DNA of 59,701 bases from an uncultured bacterium (GCA_903928495.1 CAIYQZ010000052.1:1-59701); one strand, 5' to 3'. Positions 17,718 to 26,827 are shown, numbered from the stretch's first letter. Numbers and translations are program-made. Notes: generated by a model not told the origin, from the sequence alone.

Positions 17718-17762
17718 GCTTGTCTCCTGTTGATTGATGTGAACACGAACGAAAAAACCGTT

Positions 17763-18830
17763 TCAACGCCGAGCTGCAGCAGCCCGCAGCCGCCCCACCA
17801 CACCAGTGGGAAAGTGGTAAACCGACAGCACGAACAGCAGCCCCAGCCAGAGCAGCCAGCGGTCGGGAGACAGCAGGGCTGACAGCGTGGGCACGCTGGC
17901 AGTGGCCTCGCTGCCCAGCCGCAACACGTCTTGCAGGTAGCTTTGCGCCACCAGAAACAGCGCCGAGCCAATGGCCGCGCCGTACACCGTGCCCATGCCA
18001 CCGATGACGACGATCAGCAGCACATCCATCATGATTTCGAAGCTGAGCGAGGTGTCCGGTCCGTTGTAACGCAGCCAGACGGCCAACATGGCCCCGGCCA
18101 GGCAGGCAAACAGCGCCGAGATAACGCTGGAGAGCGTGCGGTACACCACCACGCGGTAGCCAATGGCCTCGGCTCGGAATTCGTTTTCGCGGATGGCCTG
18201 CAGCACACGCCCGAACGGCGAATTGACGATGCGCAGCAGCGCCAGCAACAGGCCCAGCGCCACGACAAACAGCAGGTAGTAAGTGATGAGCTTGCCATCC
18301 ACCATCACGCCGAGAACCGGGTCTTCAAACAACTCGAAGCTGGGTGACAGCACGGCAGGCAGCTTGAAGCTGAGGCCGTCTTCGCCACCCGTCACGTCTG
18401 AGAGCTGCGAAGCCAGCGTCTGAAACGCAGACGCCACCGCCAGCGTGATCATGGCGAAAAAGATGGCACGCACCCGCAGCGAGAACAGCCCCACCGCCAG
18501 TGACAGCACCAGCGTCAGCCCCAGCGCGCCCAGCACCCCCACACCCAACGCGCCCCAAGTGGGCCCCATGTGTGTGGACGCAATGGCCACACCGTAGGCG
18601 CCGATGCCAAAAAACATGGTGTGCGCGAAACTGACGATACCGGTGTAGCCCAGCAGCAGGTCGAAACTGGCCACCAGCACCAGAAAAATCAGCACCTTGG
18701 CTGCCACGTTCAACGCCTTGACACCCGGAAAAATGAACGGCGCAAACGCCAGTGCCACCAGCAGCGCCACCAGCAGCACCGCCAGCACGCGGCTGCGCGG
18801 CAGGTCGTTGGAAATGAGTCGTTTCAACAT
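17763..18830 (-). CDS. livM: ABC transporter permease, LivM type
   Basis: An inner-membrane permease of about 355 residues. Hydrophobic segments include VLAVLLVALLVALAFAPFIF and LIFLVLVASFDLLLGYTGIVSFAHTMFFGIGAYG. The latter is the LivM hallmark, along with the EAA-like loop RVLQAIRENEFRAEAIGY. ATG at 18830 is favoured over the frame to 18875, which runs into an intergenic repeat. It forms the translocation pore with the LivH-like protein encoded just upstream. Confidence 0.92.
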   Translation of the reverse strand: MLKRLISNDLPRSRVLAVLLVALLVALAFAPFIFPGVKALNVAAKVLIFLVLVASFDLLLGYTGIVSFAHTMFFGIGAYGVAIASTHMGPTWGALGVGVLGALGLTLVLSLAVGLFSLRVRAIFFAMITLAVASAFQTLASQLSDVTGGEDGLSFKLPAVLSPSFELFEDPVLGVMVDGKLITYYLLFVVALGLLLALLRIVNSPFGRVLQAIRENEFRAEAIGYRVVVYRTLSSVISALFACLAGAMLAVWLRYNGPDTSLSFEIMMDVLLIVVIGGMGTVYGAAIGSALFLVAQSYLQDVLRLGSEATASVPTLSALLSPDRWLLWLGLLFVLSVYHFPTGVVGRLRAAAARR

Positions 18831-18860
18831 GATGAAAGTGGGTTGTTCAGCCGAGCCAGC

Positions 18861-18916
18861 GCCGGGCCGCCCCAAGCTGGGGAGAGCCCCCTTGGGGGGC
18901 AGCGAACGAAGTGAGC
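18861..18916. repeat. Comamonadaceae-type GC-rich intergenic hairpin repeat
   Basis: A GC-rich element between livH and livM. It contains GCCCCAAG and CTTGGGGGGC arms around a GGGGAGAGCCC centre and ends in GCAGCGAACGAAGTGAGC. Elements of this look are scattered through Comamonadaceae genomes. It could form an RNA hairpin that tunes permease expression. Confidence 0.6.
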
Positions 18917-18923
18917 ATGGGGG

Positions 18924-19907
18924 TCATCGATTGGCAACCGGGTACACGCCCTGCGGGCGCCACAACAGAATGGCCACCATCAGTGCGATGTTGGAGAACA
19001 GCGCCACTTTCGGCGCCAGAAAGCCGGTGTAGTTGGCCATCAGCCCGACCAGCAGCGCCCCAATCAACGCGCCGCCCGTGGACCCCAACCCGCCGATGAT
19101 GATGACGATGAAGATGAGCACGTTCACCTGGGCACCCATTTGCGGCACCACGTTTTGCTGATACAGCCCCCACATCACACCGCCCAAGCCGGCCAGCGCG
19201 CTGCCCACCACAAACACGCCCACAAACAGGCGGCGAATGCGATAGCCCAGTGACTCGACCATTTCGCGATCCTGCACCCCGGCGCGGATGAGCAGGCCAA
19301 TTTTGGTGCGCGACAGCACCCACATCTGCAGCCCGAACACCAGCGCGCCCACCACCACGGCCAGCAATCGGTACTTCTCTACCGCTGCCTCGCCCAGGTC
19401 GATGCCACCGCGCAGCGCCTCGGGCAGGGGCAGGGCAATTTGCTGTGGCCCCCAGATGACCTTGATGATTTCTTCGCCAATGATCATGCCGCCCATGGTG
19501 ATGAGGATTTGCTTCAGGTGCTGTCCGTACACGGGCCGCACAATGAAACGCTCGAACGCGAGGCCCACGGCACCGGCCACGGCCATGGCCACCGCCATGG
19601 CTGCGAACACGGCCAGCAGGTTGCGCCACAACTGGTCAGAGCCCGTCCAGTCACCCATGGTACCCAGCACGCTGGTGGCCACAAAAGCGCCCAGCGCAAT
19701 GAACACACCGTGTCCGAAATTCAGCACGTCCATCAGGCCAAAGACCAGCGTCAGGCCCGACGCGATGATGAAAATGATCATGCCCATGGCCAGCCCGGCC
19801 ACGGTCAACGTGACCCACGTGGAAGCGGAGCCCATGAAGGGCAGCACCGCCAACGCCAGCGCGGGCACCAGCAACAGGGGTTTGGGGTCGATGTCTTTGA
19901 AGCTCAC
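18924..19907 (-). CDS. livH: ABC transporter permease, LivH type
   Basis: A 327-residue inner-membrane permease. Recognisable LivH sequence is GLAMGMIIFIIASGLTLVFGLMDVLNFGHGVFIALGAF, with a later EAA-type loop (RAGVQDREMVESLGYRIRRLF). Its ATG overlaps the end of livF by 4 bp. Together with LivM it forms a HAAT-family importer. Confidence 0.93.
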   Translation of the reverse strand: MSFKDIDPKPLLLVPALALAVLPFMGSASTWVTLTVAGLAMGMIIFIIASGLTLVFGLMDVLNFGHGVFIALGAFVATSVLGTMGDWTGSDQLWRNLLAVFAAMAVAMAVAGAVGLAFERFIVRPVYGQHLKQILITMGGMIIGEEIIKVIWGPQQIALPLPEALRGGIDLGEAAVEKYRLLAVVVGALVFGLQMWVLSRTKIGLLIRAGVQDREMVESLGYRIRRLFVGVFVVGSALAGLGGVMWGLYQQNVVPQMGAQVNVLIFIVIIIGGLGSTGGALIGALLVGLMANYTGFLAPKVALFSNIALMVAILLWRPQGVYPVANR

Positions 19908-20719
19908 AGTGCCAACCCCAGCAGCGATTGCTGCAGTTCTTCATTTCCCGCCAGCGCCTGCATGCTGCCGGCGTGCACCACCTGGCCGTTGTCCATCACG
20001 GCCACCTGGTCGCCCAGGCGCTTGGCAAAGTGGATGTTCTGTTCCACCAGCAAGATGGTCACGCCGCTGGCCTTGAGTTGCTGGAAGGCGTCGATCATGT
20101 TGTTGATCATCACGGGGGCCAGCCCCTTGCTGGGCTCATCGATGATGAGCAGATCGCGCGGTTCCACAATGGCGCGCGACACCGCCAGCATCTGCTTCTG
20201 GCCGCCCGACAGCTTGCCTGCGGGGTGGTTCCAAAACTTTTCCACCGCCGGGAACAGCTTGAAAATCCACTGCAGCCGGGCCTCGTCCATCTGGCTGACA
20301 CGTTTGGCGCTGCGGGCGGCCAGCAGCATGTTTTCCTTGACAGTCAGGTCGGCAAAAATGCCCATGGTCTCGGGCACATAGGCAATGTTCAGCCCCGCAA
20401 TGTGCGGTGTGTGCTGGCGGGTGATGTCTTCCCCTTTGAACACCACCCTTCCCTGCGACGCCTGCCACAGGCCCATGATGGTGCGCAGTGTGGTGGTTTT
20501 GCCAGCGCCGTTGCGGCCCAGCAGCATGGTGAGCTGCCCACGCGGCACCACCAGGTCTACACCATGCAGGATGTGATAGGCCCCAATGTGCGTGTGCACG
20601 CCTTCCAGCGTCAGCAACGCCTCGGCAGGTGCGGCGGGTGCATGGGAAAGCGGTTTGGCGGTGGCCACTTTGGCCGGAGCCGGGGCAAACAGCCCGGTTT
20701 TGTTGTGGTAGCCGCTCAT
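19904..20719 (-). CDS. livF: ABC transporter ATPase, LivF type
   Basis: A 271-residue ATPase. A 35-residue N-terminal extension precedes the ABC core. Walker A is GRNGAGKTT, the signature is LSGGQKQ, Walker B is LLIIDEPSKGL, and the H-loop lies near LVEQNIHF. The family is LivF from the PSKGLAPVMI and LVEQN elements. It overlaps livG and livH by 4 bp each, so the subunits are translationally coupled. Confidence 0.94.
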   Translation of the reverse strand: MSGYHNKTGLFAPAPAKVATAKPLSHAPAAPAEALLTLEGVHTHIGAYHILHGVDLVVPRGQLTMLLGRNGAGKTTTLRTIMGLWQASQGRVVFKGEDITRQHTPHIAGLNIAYVPETMGIFADLTVKENMLLAARSAKRVSQMDEARLQWIFKLFPAVEKFWNHPAGKLSGGQKQMLAVSRAIVEPRDLLIIDEPSKGLAPVMINNMIDAFQQLKASGVTILLVEQNIHFAKRLGDQVAVMDNGQVVHAGSMQALAGNEELQQSLLGLAL

Positions 20720-21495
20720 GCAGGCTCCTTCTGGGCCGCCGATGCGCTCACACCCAAATAGGCCTCTTGCACCACGGGCGACGCAATCACCTCGGCGGGG
20801 TCGCCGTCGGCCACCAGATTGCCGTTGTGCAGCACGATGATGCGGTCGGCCAGCTCGCGCACCACGTCCATCTTGTGCTCCACCAGCAGAATGGTTTTGG
20901 TTTTGTCGGCCTTCAGCTGCCGAATGAGGTTGAGGATGACCGGTGCCTCGTCATGGCTCATCCCGGCGGTGGGTTCGTCAAACATGTACACCTGCGGGTC
21001 CAGCGCCATGAGCAGAGCCACTTCCAGCTTGCGTTGGTCGCCGTGCGGCAGGCTGGCCACCGGGGCGTCTTGCTGTTGCGTCATCGACACCGATTGCAAA
21101 ATGGCGACAGCCCGCTCTGTCAGCGCACTGTGGTCACTCCAGATGCTCCACCAGTTCAAACCACGGCGATGCCGCCCGGCCTGCGTGGCCTGCACCGCCA
21201 GGCGCACGTTTTCCAGCACGCTGAGGTTGGGAAACAGGTTGGTGAGCTGAAACGCACGCCCCAGCCCTGCACGCGTGCGGGCCGAGGCACTCAGCCCTGA
21301 CAGGTCCTGGCCGTTCAGGCTGACGCGCCCTGCCGTGGCCTTGAGTTGCCCCGACATGAGGTTGAAGTAGGTGGTTTTGCCTGCGCCGTTCGGCCCCACG
21401 ATGGCGGTGAGTGTGCCCGGTGCAAAGGTGCACGAGACAGCATTCACCGCCACGTGTCCGCCGAAGCGCACCGTGAGATCTTGGGTTTGAAGCAC
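20716..21495 (-). CDS. livG: ABC transporter ATPase, LivG type
   Basis: A 259-residue ATPase. Walker A is GPNGAGKTT. The signature is degenerate, SLPHGDQRKLEVA in place of LSGGQ, a change common in this subfamily. Walker B is VYMFDEPTAGM. An N-terminal KTTYFNLMSGQLKATAG matches LivG. It lies 15 bp after the binding-protein gene and overlaps livF. Confidence 0.94.
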   Translation of the reverse strand: MLQTQDLTVRFGGHVAVNAVSCTFAPGTLTAIVGPNGAGKTTYFNLMSGQLKATAGRVSLNGQDLSGLSASARTRAGLGRAFQLTNLFPNLSVLENVRLAVQATQAGRHRRGLNWWSIWSDHSALTERAVAILQSVSMTQQQDAPVASLPHGDQRKLEVALLMALDPQVYMFDEPTAGMSHDEAPVILNLIRQLKADKTKTILLVEHKMDVVRELADRIIVLHNGNLVADGDPAEVIASPVVQEAYLGVSASAAQKEPA

Positions 21496-21510
21496 GGGAT
21501 CGGTGACGGG

Positions 21511-22701
21511 TCAGCGGTTGTTGCGGATCGGCACGTTCATTTCTTCGGCCTTGATCTCGCGCACCAGCTCAGGCACGCCCCAGGCAAACGCCGGGTCCAC
21601 CTTGATCTTGAAGTGGTACATGCTCTGCATGGCCTGGTGGTCTTCCTTGCGGAAGGTCATCTTGCCTTTGGGCGTGTCGAAGCTCATGCCTTCCATGGTC
21701 TTGATCAGCGTATTGGCTGCCGTGTCGCCATTGGTTTTCTTGAGCGCAGTGACCACGGCCATGGCGGCGCTGAAGCCACCGGCGGTGAAGAAATCGGGCG
21801 GCGTCTTGAACTGCTTGTAGTGGTTGGCCACCAAGGCCTCGTTCACCGGGTTCTTGGGCATGCCAAAGTAGTAGTAGGCCGCGCCCTCCATGCCAGGGAA
21901 CTGCTTGTAAGCGACCATGGCGGGCAGTATGTTGCCGCCAGTGGCAATTTCAATGCCGTGGCGTTTAAGATCCAAGTCGGCCACTTTGAAGGGGTTGCCG
22001 CCGGCCCAGATGATGAAAATCACCTTGCGGCCGGGCAAGCCCTTGAGCTTGTCTATCATGCGCTGGCCAGCCGCCGTGAAATCGGTGGTGGCAGGTGGCA
22101 GGTATTCCTCGCCCACCAGCTTGGCTTTTTTCAGGGATTCCTTGAAGGCCTTCACGCCGTCTTTGCCAAAGGCCGAGTCCTGGGCCATGGTGACGATGCT
22201 GATGCCTTCTTTGTCCATGGCCACGGCGTTGGCAATGGCGTCCTGGCTGCTGTTGCGGCCGGTGCGGAAGATGTATTTGTTCCACTTGTCGCCGGTGATG
22301 CTGTCCGCCACGGCGGGTTCCACCAGTAGGATTTTTTTGTACTCCTCGGCCACAGGCAGCATGGCCAGCGCGACGGGGGATGCGGTGGGGCCAACAGCGA
22401 GGTCCACCTTGTCGTCGCCGTAGGCGGCGGCCAATTGACTCTTGCCCAGGTCGGGCTTGCCCTGGTCGTCCTTTTCAATGACGACGATTTTTTTGCCCGC
22501 CACCATCATGGTGCCGCCCGTGGCGTAGTCCAAGCCCATCATGAAGCCGGTCTGGGTTTGCTTGCCGTAGGCTTCCAATGGGCCTGTCTTGCTGTAAACG
22601 TGGGCGATCTTGATCTCTTTGCCTTGGGCAAATGCGGGCAAGGCGATGGCAGATGCCAATCCGGTGACGAGGGCAGCGGCAAAAAGAGGGCGGCGTTGCA
22701 T
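21511..22701 (-). CDS. Periplasmic binding protein of the ABC importer, LivK-like
   Basis: A protein of about 396 residues with a signal peptide (MQRRPLFAAALVTGLASAIALPAFAQG) and a type I periplasmic-binding fold. Typical stretches are IKIAHVYSKTGPLEAYGKQTQTGFMMGLDYA, VGPTASPVALAMLPVAEEYK and GFSAAMAVVTALKK. The ATG at 22699-22701 is chosen because the longer frame to 22821 runs through the promoter region. The family is annotated for branched-chain amino acids, but operon partners suggest a hydroxybutyrate-type ligand here (inference). Confidence 0.92.
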   Translation of the reverse strand: MQRRPLFAAALVTGLASAIALPAFAQGKEIKIAHVYSKTGPLEAYGKQTQTGFMMGLDYATGGTMMVAGKKIVVIEKDDQGKPDLGKSQLAAAYGDDKVDLAVGPTASPVALAMLPVAEEYKKILLVEPAVADSITGDKWNKYIFRTGRNSSQDAIANAVAMDKEGISIVTMAQDSAFGKDGVKAFKESLKKAKLVGEEYLPPATTDFTAAGQRMIDKLKGLPGRKVIFIIWAGGNPFKVADLDLKRHGIEIATGGNILPAMVAYKQFPGMEGAAYYYFGMPKNPVNEALVANHYKQFKTPPDFFTAGGFSAAMAVVTALKKTNGDTAANTLIKTMEGMSFDTPKGKMTFRKEDHQAMQSMYHFKIKVDPAFAWGVPELVREIKAEEMNVPIRNNR

Positions 22702-22736
22702 GGGGCGGTCTCCGTGGTTGTAGATGCTCCCTCCTG

Positions 22737-22752
22737 TGCACAGACCGTGCCA
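22737..22752 (-). promoter_or_regulatory. Sigma-54 promoter of the ABC-transporter operon
   Basis: Reading leftward, TGGCACGGTCTGTGCA matches the sigma-54 consensus TGGCACG-N4-TTGCW at all but one defined position. The GG and GC elements are at the required spacing. It lies 36 bp upstream of the binding-protein start, and the neighbouring gene upstream encodes a sigma-54 activator. Confidence 0.82.
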
Positions 22753-22803
22753 TCGCCTAAGTGCTTGATTCACATAGAAATCTGCACAAAGGCAATCACC
22801 AAA

Positions 22804-22845
22804 TGACTGATAATCAGACAATCAAAATGCCTGAAAATCAGTCAA
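22804..22845. promoter_or_regulatory. Pair of 18-bp direct repeats, probable activator sites
   Basis: TGACTGATAATCAGACAA (22804-22821) and TGCCTGAAAATCAGTCAA (22828-22845) agree at 15 of 18 positions. Each has a palindromic CTGA...TCAG core, and they start 24 bp apart. They sit 50-95 bp upstream of the sigma-54 promoter, and the second overlaps the stop of the regulator gene. This fits an upstream activating sequence for that regulator. Confidence 0.65.
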
Positions 22846-24326
22846 ATGTCTGGATTTTGATCAGGGTTAACCAGACGCTCGTACAGCTTGGCCCGCGAAA
22901 TGCCCAGCATGCGGGCCGCCGCCACTTTGTTGCCGCCGGTGGCTGCCATGGCTGCGGCGATGGCACGCTGCTCCAGCTCAGCCACTTGTTGCGCCAACGG
23001 ACGGGTAGGGTCTGACGTGCCACTGGCAGATGCAGGGGCCAACGCAGGAGCCACCTCTGCCACGCCCGACTCGCGCAGCACTGCTTCAACCTGCGCGGCA
23101 CTCAGCCGGTCGGAGTCACTGCGCAGGGCGGCCTGCTCCAGCACGTTGCGCAGCTCGCGGATGTTGCCGCGCCAGGCCTGGGCAGCCAGCAAGGCCAGCG
23201 CCTGTGGCTCCAGCTCGGGTGGGTGCTCGCCACTGCGATGGGCCATGTCTTCACCCAGTACCTCGACCAGCGCCGGAATGTCGCTGCGCCGCTCGCGCAA
23301 TGGCGGCACACGCAGGGGCAGCACGCTGAGGCGGTAATACAGGTCCTCGCGGAAACGCCCTGCCCTCACCAGTGCCAACAGGTCGCGCGAGGTGGCGGCC
23401 ACCACCCTGGCGTCGAAGGGAATGAGTTTGTTGGAACCCAGCGGTTCTATTTCGCCCTCCTGCAAGGCGCGCAACAGTTTGGCCTGCAGGCCCAAGGGCA
23501 TATCGCCAATTTCGTCCAGAAACAGGGTGCCGCCGTCGGCCAGCTTGAACTTGCCGTCACGCCCCTTGCGGTCGGCCCCGGTGTAGGCGCCTGGGGCCAC
23601 GCCAAAAAACTCTGCCTCCAGCAAAGTGTCGGGCACAGCGGCAATGTTCACACCCACGAAAGGGCCTTTGGCCCGGGCGGAGCTGGCGTGAATGGCATGG
23701 GCCAGCAGCTCTTTGCCGGTGCCGGTTTCACCCAGCAACAGCACCGGGCTGCTGGACTGAGCTGCCCGACGCGCCTGGCGCTTGACCTCCACTGCTGCGG
23801 GGCTGCTGCCCACAAAACTGGCAAAGGTGTAGCGGGCCTGGCGTTGCCCACTGGGCAGCACCCTGTGGCTGGCCAGCTCGCGCCGGGCATCTTCCAGATC
23901 GCGCTGCAGCAATGAGAACTTGGCGATCAGTGGTTGCAGATTGGTCTCGGGCTGGTCGAACAACACGATGCCCAAGGCACCAATGACCGTGCCCGCAGCA
24001 TCCCGCAAGGGAATGCGGCTGACCACAAAGGTGCCCGCACGGTTGGTCAGCAGGTCAATGAGGATGGGCTTTCCGGTTTCCAGCACCTGGTGCATCAGCG
24101 TGTTCTGCACCACGGCCGACACCGGGTGGCCCACAAAGTCCTCCTCGCGATCAAAGCCCAGTGCAGGGAGGTAGCGGCGGTATTGGTCGTTGATCCACAC
24201 CACGCGCGCTTGACGGTCCACCAGCATCATGCCCTCGCTTGCGTTGGCAAACAGGTCGAACATGGAGCGGGCTGCCAGCTCCAGAATGCTCTGTGCGTCG
24301 CGCGGCAGCAGGTTTGCAGAGGTCAT
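22842..24326 (-). CDS. Sigma-54-dependent activator with PAS sensor domain
   Basis: A regulator of about 494 residues. An N-terminal PAS domain (about 20-125) is followed by a helical linker, then an AAA+ domain (about 165-400) with Walker A GETGTGKE (199-206) and Walker B LFLDEIGD. It ends in a Fis-type helix-turn-helix (NKVAAARMLGISRAKLYERL). The sigma-54 contact loop reads GAYTGA rather than GAFTGA, a known conservative variant. The ATG at 24326 overlaps the HAD gene stop (ATGA). It probably senses a small molecule through PAS and activates the transporter operon just downstream. Confidence 0.93.
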   Translation of the reverse strand: MTSANLLPRDAQSILELAARSMFDLFANASEGMMLVDRQARVVWINDQYRRYLPALGFDREEDFVGHPVSAVVQNTLMHQVLETGKPILIDLLTNRAGTFVVSRIPLRDAAGTVIGALGIVLFDQPETNLQPLIAKFSLLQRDLEDARRELASHRVLPSGQRQARYTFASFVGSSPAAVEVKRQARRAAQSSSPVLLLGETGTGKELLAHAIHASSARAKGPFVGVNIAAVPDTLLEAEFFGVAPGAYTGADRKGRDGKFKLADGGTLFLDEIGDMPLGLQAKLLRALQEGEIEPLGSNKLIPFDARVVAATSRDLLALVRAGRFREDLYYRLSVLPLRVPPLRERRSDIPALVEVLGEDMAHRSGEHPPELEPQALALLAAQAWRGNIRELRNVLEQAALRSDSDRLSAAQVEAVLRESGVAEVAPALAPASASGTSDPTRPLAQQVAELEQRAIAAAMAATGGNKVAAARMLGISRAKLYERLVNPDQNPDI

Positions 24327-24943
24327 GAAGGCCACCGCTGGGCCAGTTCGGCCCTCACCTGTTCTGCAGAATGGAACTGCACGCCGTACCAGCCATGCCG
24401 CTGAGCGGCTTCGATGTTGTTCAGCACGTCGTCGATGAAGACCGTGTGTGCCCCATCGACGCCAAACCGCTGAGTAGCTGTGACAAAAATGTCTGCATTG
24501 GGCTTGATTTGGTGCACCCTGGCTGAAAAGACACCGTCCGCAAACCAGTCAAAAAACGCATGACTGCGCTCCAGTTCGTCGGCGTAGGCGGCGGGCATGT
24601 TGGACAGGTAGTACAGCGTGTGGCCAGCTCCCCTCAGGTCTTGCATGAGGGCCACCGTGGCTTGGTTGGGCACGAGGTGCGGCGGGATGGCGCTGATGAC
24701 CGCTGCCACCTCGGCCACGGCCAGGCCGGTGCGCAGGGCTATGCGGTGGGCCAGCGCGCCGGGCTCGATCTGGCCCAGGTCAAACAGCGCCCAGTCAGCA
24801 TCAGGCGCAAAGCCCTGAAACAGGCGTGCCGCCAGTTGCCGCGCCGCTGCTTCGTCAGTCGCCTGCCGTGGCAAGACCTGTTGCAGCAATACCGTGGGCT
24901 GCCAGTTGAACACCACCCCACCCAAGTCAAACACCACGTTCAT
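24323..24943 (-). CDS. HAD-IA family hydrolase, YihX-like
   Basis: A 206-residue HAD protein. Motif I is FDLGGVVFNWQP (nucleophile Asp; Gly in the second-acid position as in the YihX/epoxide-hydrolase-like subgroup), motif II is YYLSNMP, motif III Lys is in HQIKPNADIF and motif IV is VFIDDVLNNIEAA. It is translationally coupled to the sigma-54 activator (4-bp overlap). Substrate unknown; sugar phosphates are typical for the subgroup. Confidence 0.88.
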   Translation of the reverse strand: MNVVFDLGGVVFNWQPTVLLQQVLPRQATDEAAARQLAARLFQGFAPDADWALFDLGQIEPGALAHRIALRTGLAVAEVAAVISAIPPHLVPNQATVALMQDLRGAGHTLYYLSNMPAAYADELERSHAFFDWFADGVFSARVHQIKPNADIFVTATQRFGVDGAHTVFIDDVLNNIEAAQRHGWYGVQFHSAEQVRAELAQRWPS

Positions 24944-25057
24944 CGCTTCACCCTTGCATCTGGCGCTGCGGAATGACTTGCGCCCGGCAGTGTTTTTACA
25001 TCAAGCGGTGAAAACGACTGAAAACATGAAAAAACCAATAGCTGAAAATCCATACAG

Positions 25058-25080
25058 AAAAAGCGCCAGAGGCGCTTTTT
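25058..25080 (-). terminator. Terminator of soxB
   Basis: AAAAAGCGCC and GGCGCTTTTT pair around a 3-base loop, giving a bidirectional rho-independent terminator 22 bp after the soxB stop. Confidence 0.88.
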
Positions 25081-25102
25081 CTTATTGAAATTAAGCAACA
25101 GC

Positions 25103-26827
25103 TCAGATGGCGATACCGGGGTTGCCTTCCATGCCCACCAGCTTGGGCGTGTTGAGCTTGAGCTTGCCAATGGTCTTGTGGTTCTTGAAGTAGGCTTCCA
25201 TCACGTCCCAGATCGGGTCGCCCTTGGCGCCTTCGGCCACGGGGGCCCAGCCAGCCACTTTGTAGGTCTTGCCAGCTTCAATCGCCTTGCCTTTGAGCAT
25301 CATGTTGTTGATGCGCTTGCCGGCGCCTGCCTTGGGGTCGCAGGTGTATTCCAGGCCGCCCACACGCACCATGTCGCCACCCTGCTGGTAGTAGGGGTCT
25401 GGGTTGAACAGGTTGTCGCACACGTCTTCCAGCACGGTCTTGATGGTTTCGCCCGTCATTTCGGTCAGGGTGCTGGTGGGATAGGTGATGGCGACCTGGT
25501 CCATCATCAGTTCGCGGGTGATGGCCTGGCCCGGCAGTATGGTGGTGCCCCAGCGGAAACCGGGCGAGAACGCCATGTCGGCGCCCTTCACTTCCATCAG
25601 CGCGTCCACAATGAGTTGGTCCCAAGAACCGTTGAAGTTGCCACGGCGGAACAACAGGCCTTCTGACACGGCCAGCTTTTCGTCCAGCTTGGCTTTGTAA
25701 GGGGCGCGCACCTTGTCGATGTAGGTCTGCATTTCCTTGTCGGCAGGCAACAGGTTGGCAAACACGGGCAGCAGCTTGTAGCGGAAGTCCTGCACCTTGC
25801 CACCGCGCACGTCGAAATCGAGCACGCCCAGGAACTTGCTGTTGGAGCCGGCGTTGGTCACCAGGGTCTGGCCTTTGGCGTTCTTGACCACGAGGGGTGC
25901 TGGCATGCCGTCGTGTGTGTGGCCGCCCAGGATGGCGTCGATACCGGTCACACGCGAGGCCATCTTGATGTCCACGTCCATGCCGTTGTGGCTGATGACG
26001 ACCACGGCCTGCGCACCTTTGCTGCGGGCCTCGTCCACCATTTTCTGCATGTTGTCGTCCTGGATGCCGAAGCTCCAGTTGGGCACCATGTAGCTGGGGT
26101 TGGCAATGGGGGTGTAGGGGAATGCCTGGCCGATCACGGCCACGGGCACGCCGTTCATTTCCTTGATGACATAGGGCTTGAACACCTGGTCACCAAAGTC
26201 GTTGGTCTTGACGTTTTGTGCCAGGAAGTCGAGGTTGCCGGCAAAGTCTTTTTCGATGATTTCCTGCACGCGCTTCTCGCCGTATGTGAACTCCCAGTGG
26301 GGGCACATGGCGTTCACACCCAGCAGCTTGCAGGCGTCGACCATGTCCTGGCCGTTGGTCCACAGTGCGGTGGCACTGCCCTGCCAGGTGTCGCCACCGT
26401 CGAGCAGCATGGCGTGGGGACGGCTGGCACGCATCATCTTCACCAGTGTGGCCAGGTGCGCAAAGCCCCCCACCTTGCCGTAGGTTTTGGCCGCTTTTTC
26501 AAAGTTCAGGTAAGTGAAAGCGTGTGCCTCGGGTGTCCCGGGGCGGATGTTGAAGTGCTTGAGCAGCCCTTCACCCACGATGTGAGGTGGGCGGCCAATC
26601 GCATCGGCCACACCCAGGTTCACGTTGGGCTCACGGAAATAAATGGGCATCAGCTGCGCGTGGCAGTCGGTGAAGTGCAAAAAGCTGACATTGCCGAACT
26701 TGGGCAGGTCATACAGCTTGGCACCGGCACCGGGTTTACCAGCCAACACATCTTTGTGGTCCAGGGCCATGCCGCCGGCGCTGGCCACGGCCAGCACCTG
26801 CATGAATTCGCGACGACTGAAGCTCAT
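25103..26827 (-). CDS. soxB: Thiosulfohydrolase SoxB
   Basis: A 574-residue periplasmic dimanganese hydrolase of the 5'-nucleotidase superfamily that releases sulfate from the sulfonate bound to SoxY. The N-terminus carries a Tat signal (SRREFMQVLAVASAGG). Metal-binding motifs are DCHAQ (54-58), DGGDTWQGS, and GGHTHDGMP near residue 306. Length is normal. It is the last gene of the sox cluster, separated from soxX by a stem-loop terminator-like structure. Confidence 0.97.
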   Translation of the reverse strand: MSFSRREFMQVLAVASAGGMALDHKDVLAGKPGAGAKLYDLPKFGNVSFLHFTDCHAQLMPIYFREPNVNLGVADAIGRPPHIVGEGLLKHFNIRPGTPEAHAFTYLNFEKAAKTYGKVGGFAHLATLVKMMRASRPHAMLLDGGDTWQGSATALWTNGQDMVDACKLLGVNAMCPHWEFTYGEKRVQEIIEKDFAGNLDFLAQNVKTNDFGDQVFKPYVIKEMNGVPVAVIGQAFPYTPIANPSYMVPNWSFGIQDDNMQKMVDEARSKGAQAVVVISHNGMDVDIKMASRVTGIDAILGGHTHDGMPAPLVVKNAKGQTLVTNAGSNSKFLGVLDFDVRGGKVQDFRYKLLPVFANLLPADKEMQTYIDKVRAPYKAKLDEKLAVSEGLLFRRGNFNGSWDQLIVDALMEVKGADMAFSPGFRWGTTILPGQAITRELMMDQVAITYPTSTLTEMTGETIKTVLEDVCDNLFNPDPYYQQGGDMVRVGGLEYTCDPKAGAGKRINNMMLKGKAIEAGKTYKVAGWAPVAEGAKGDPIWDVMEAYFKNHKTIGKLKLNTPKLVGMEGNPGIAI

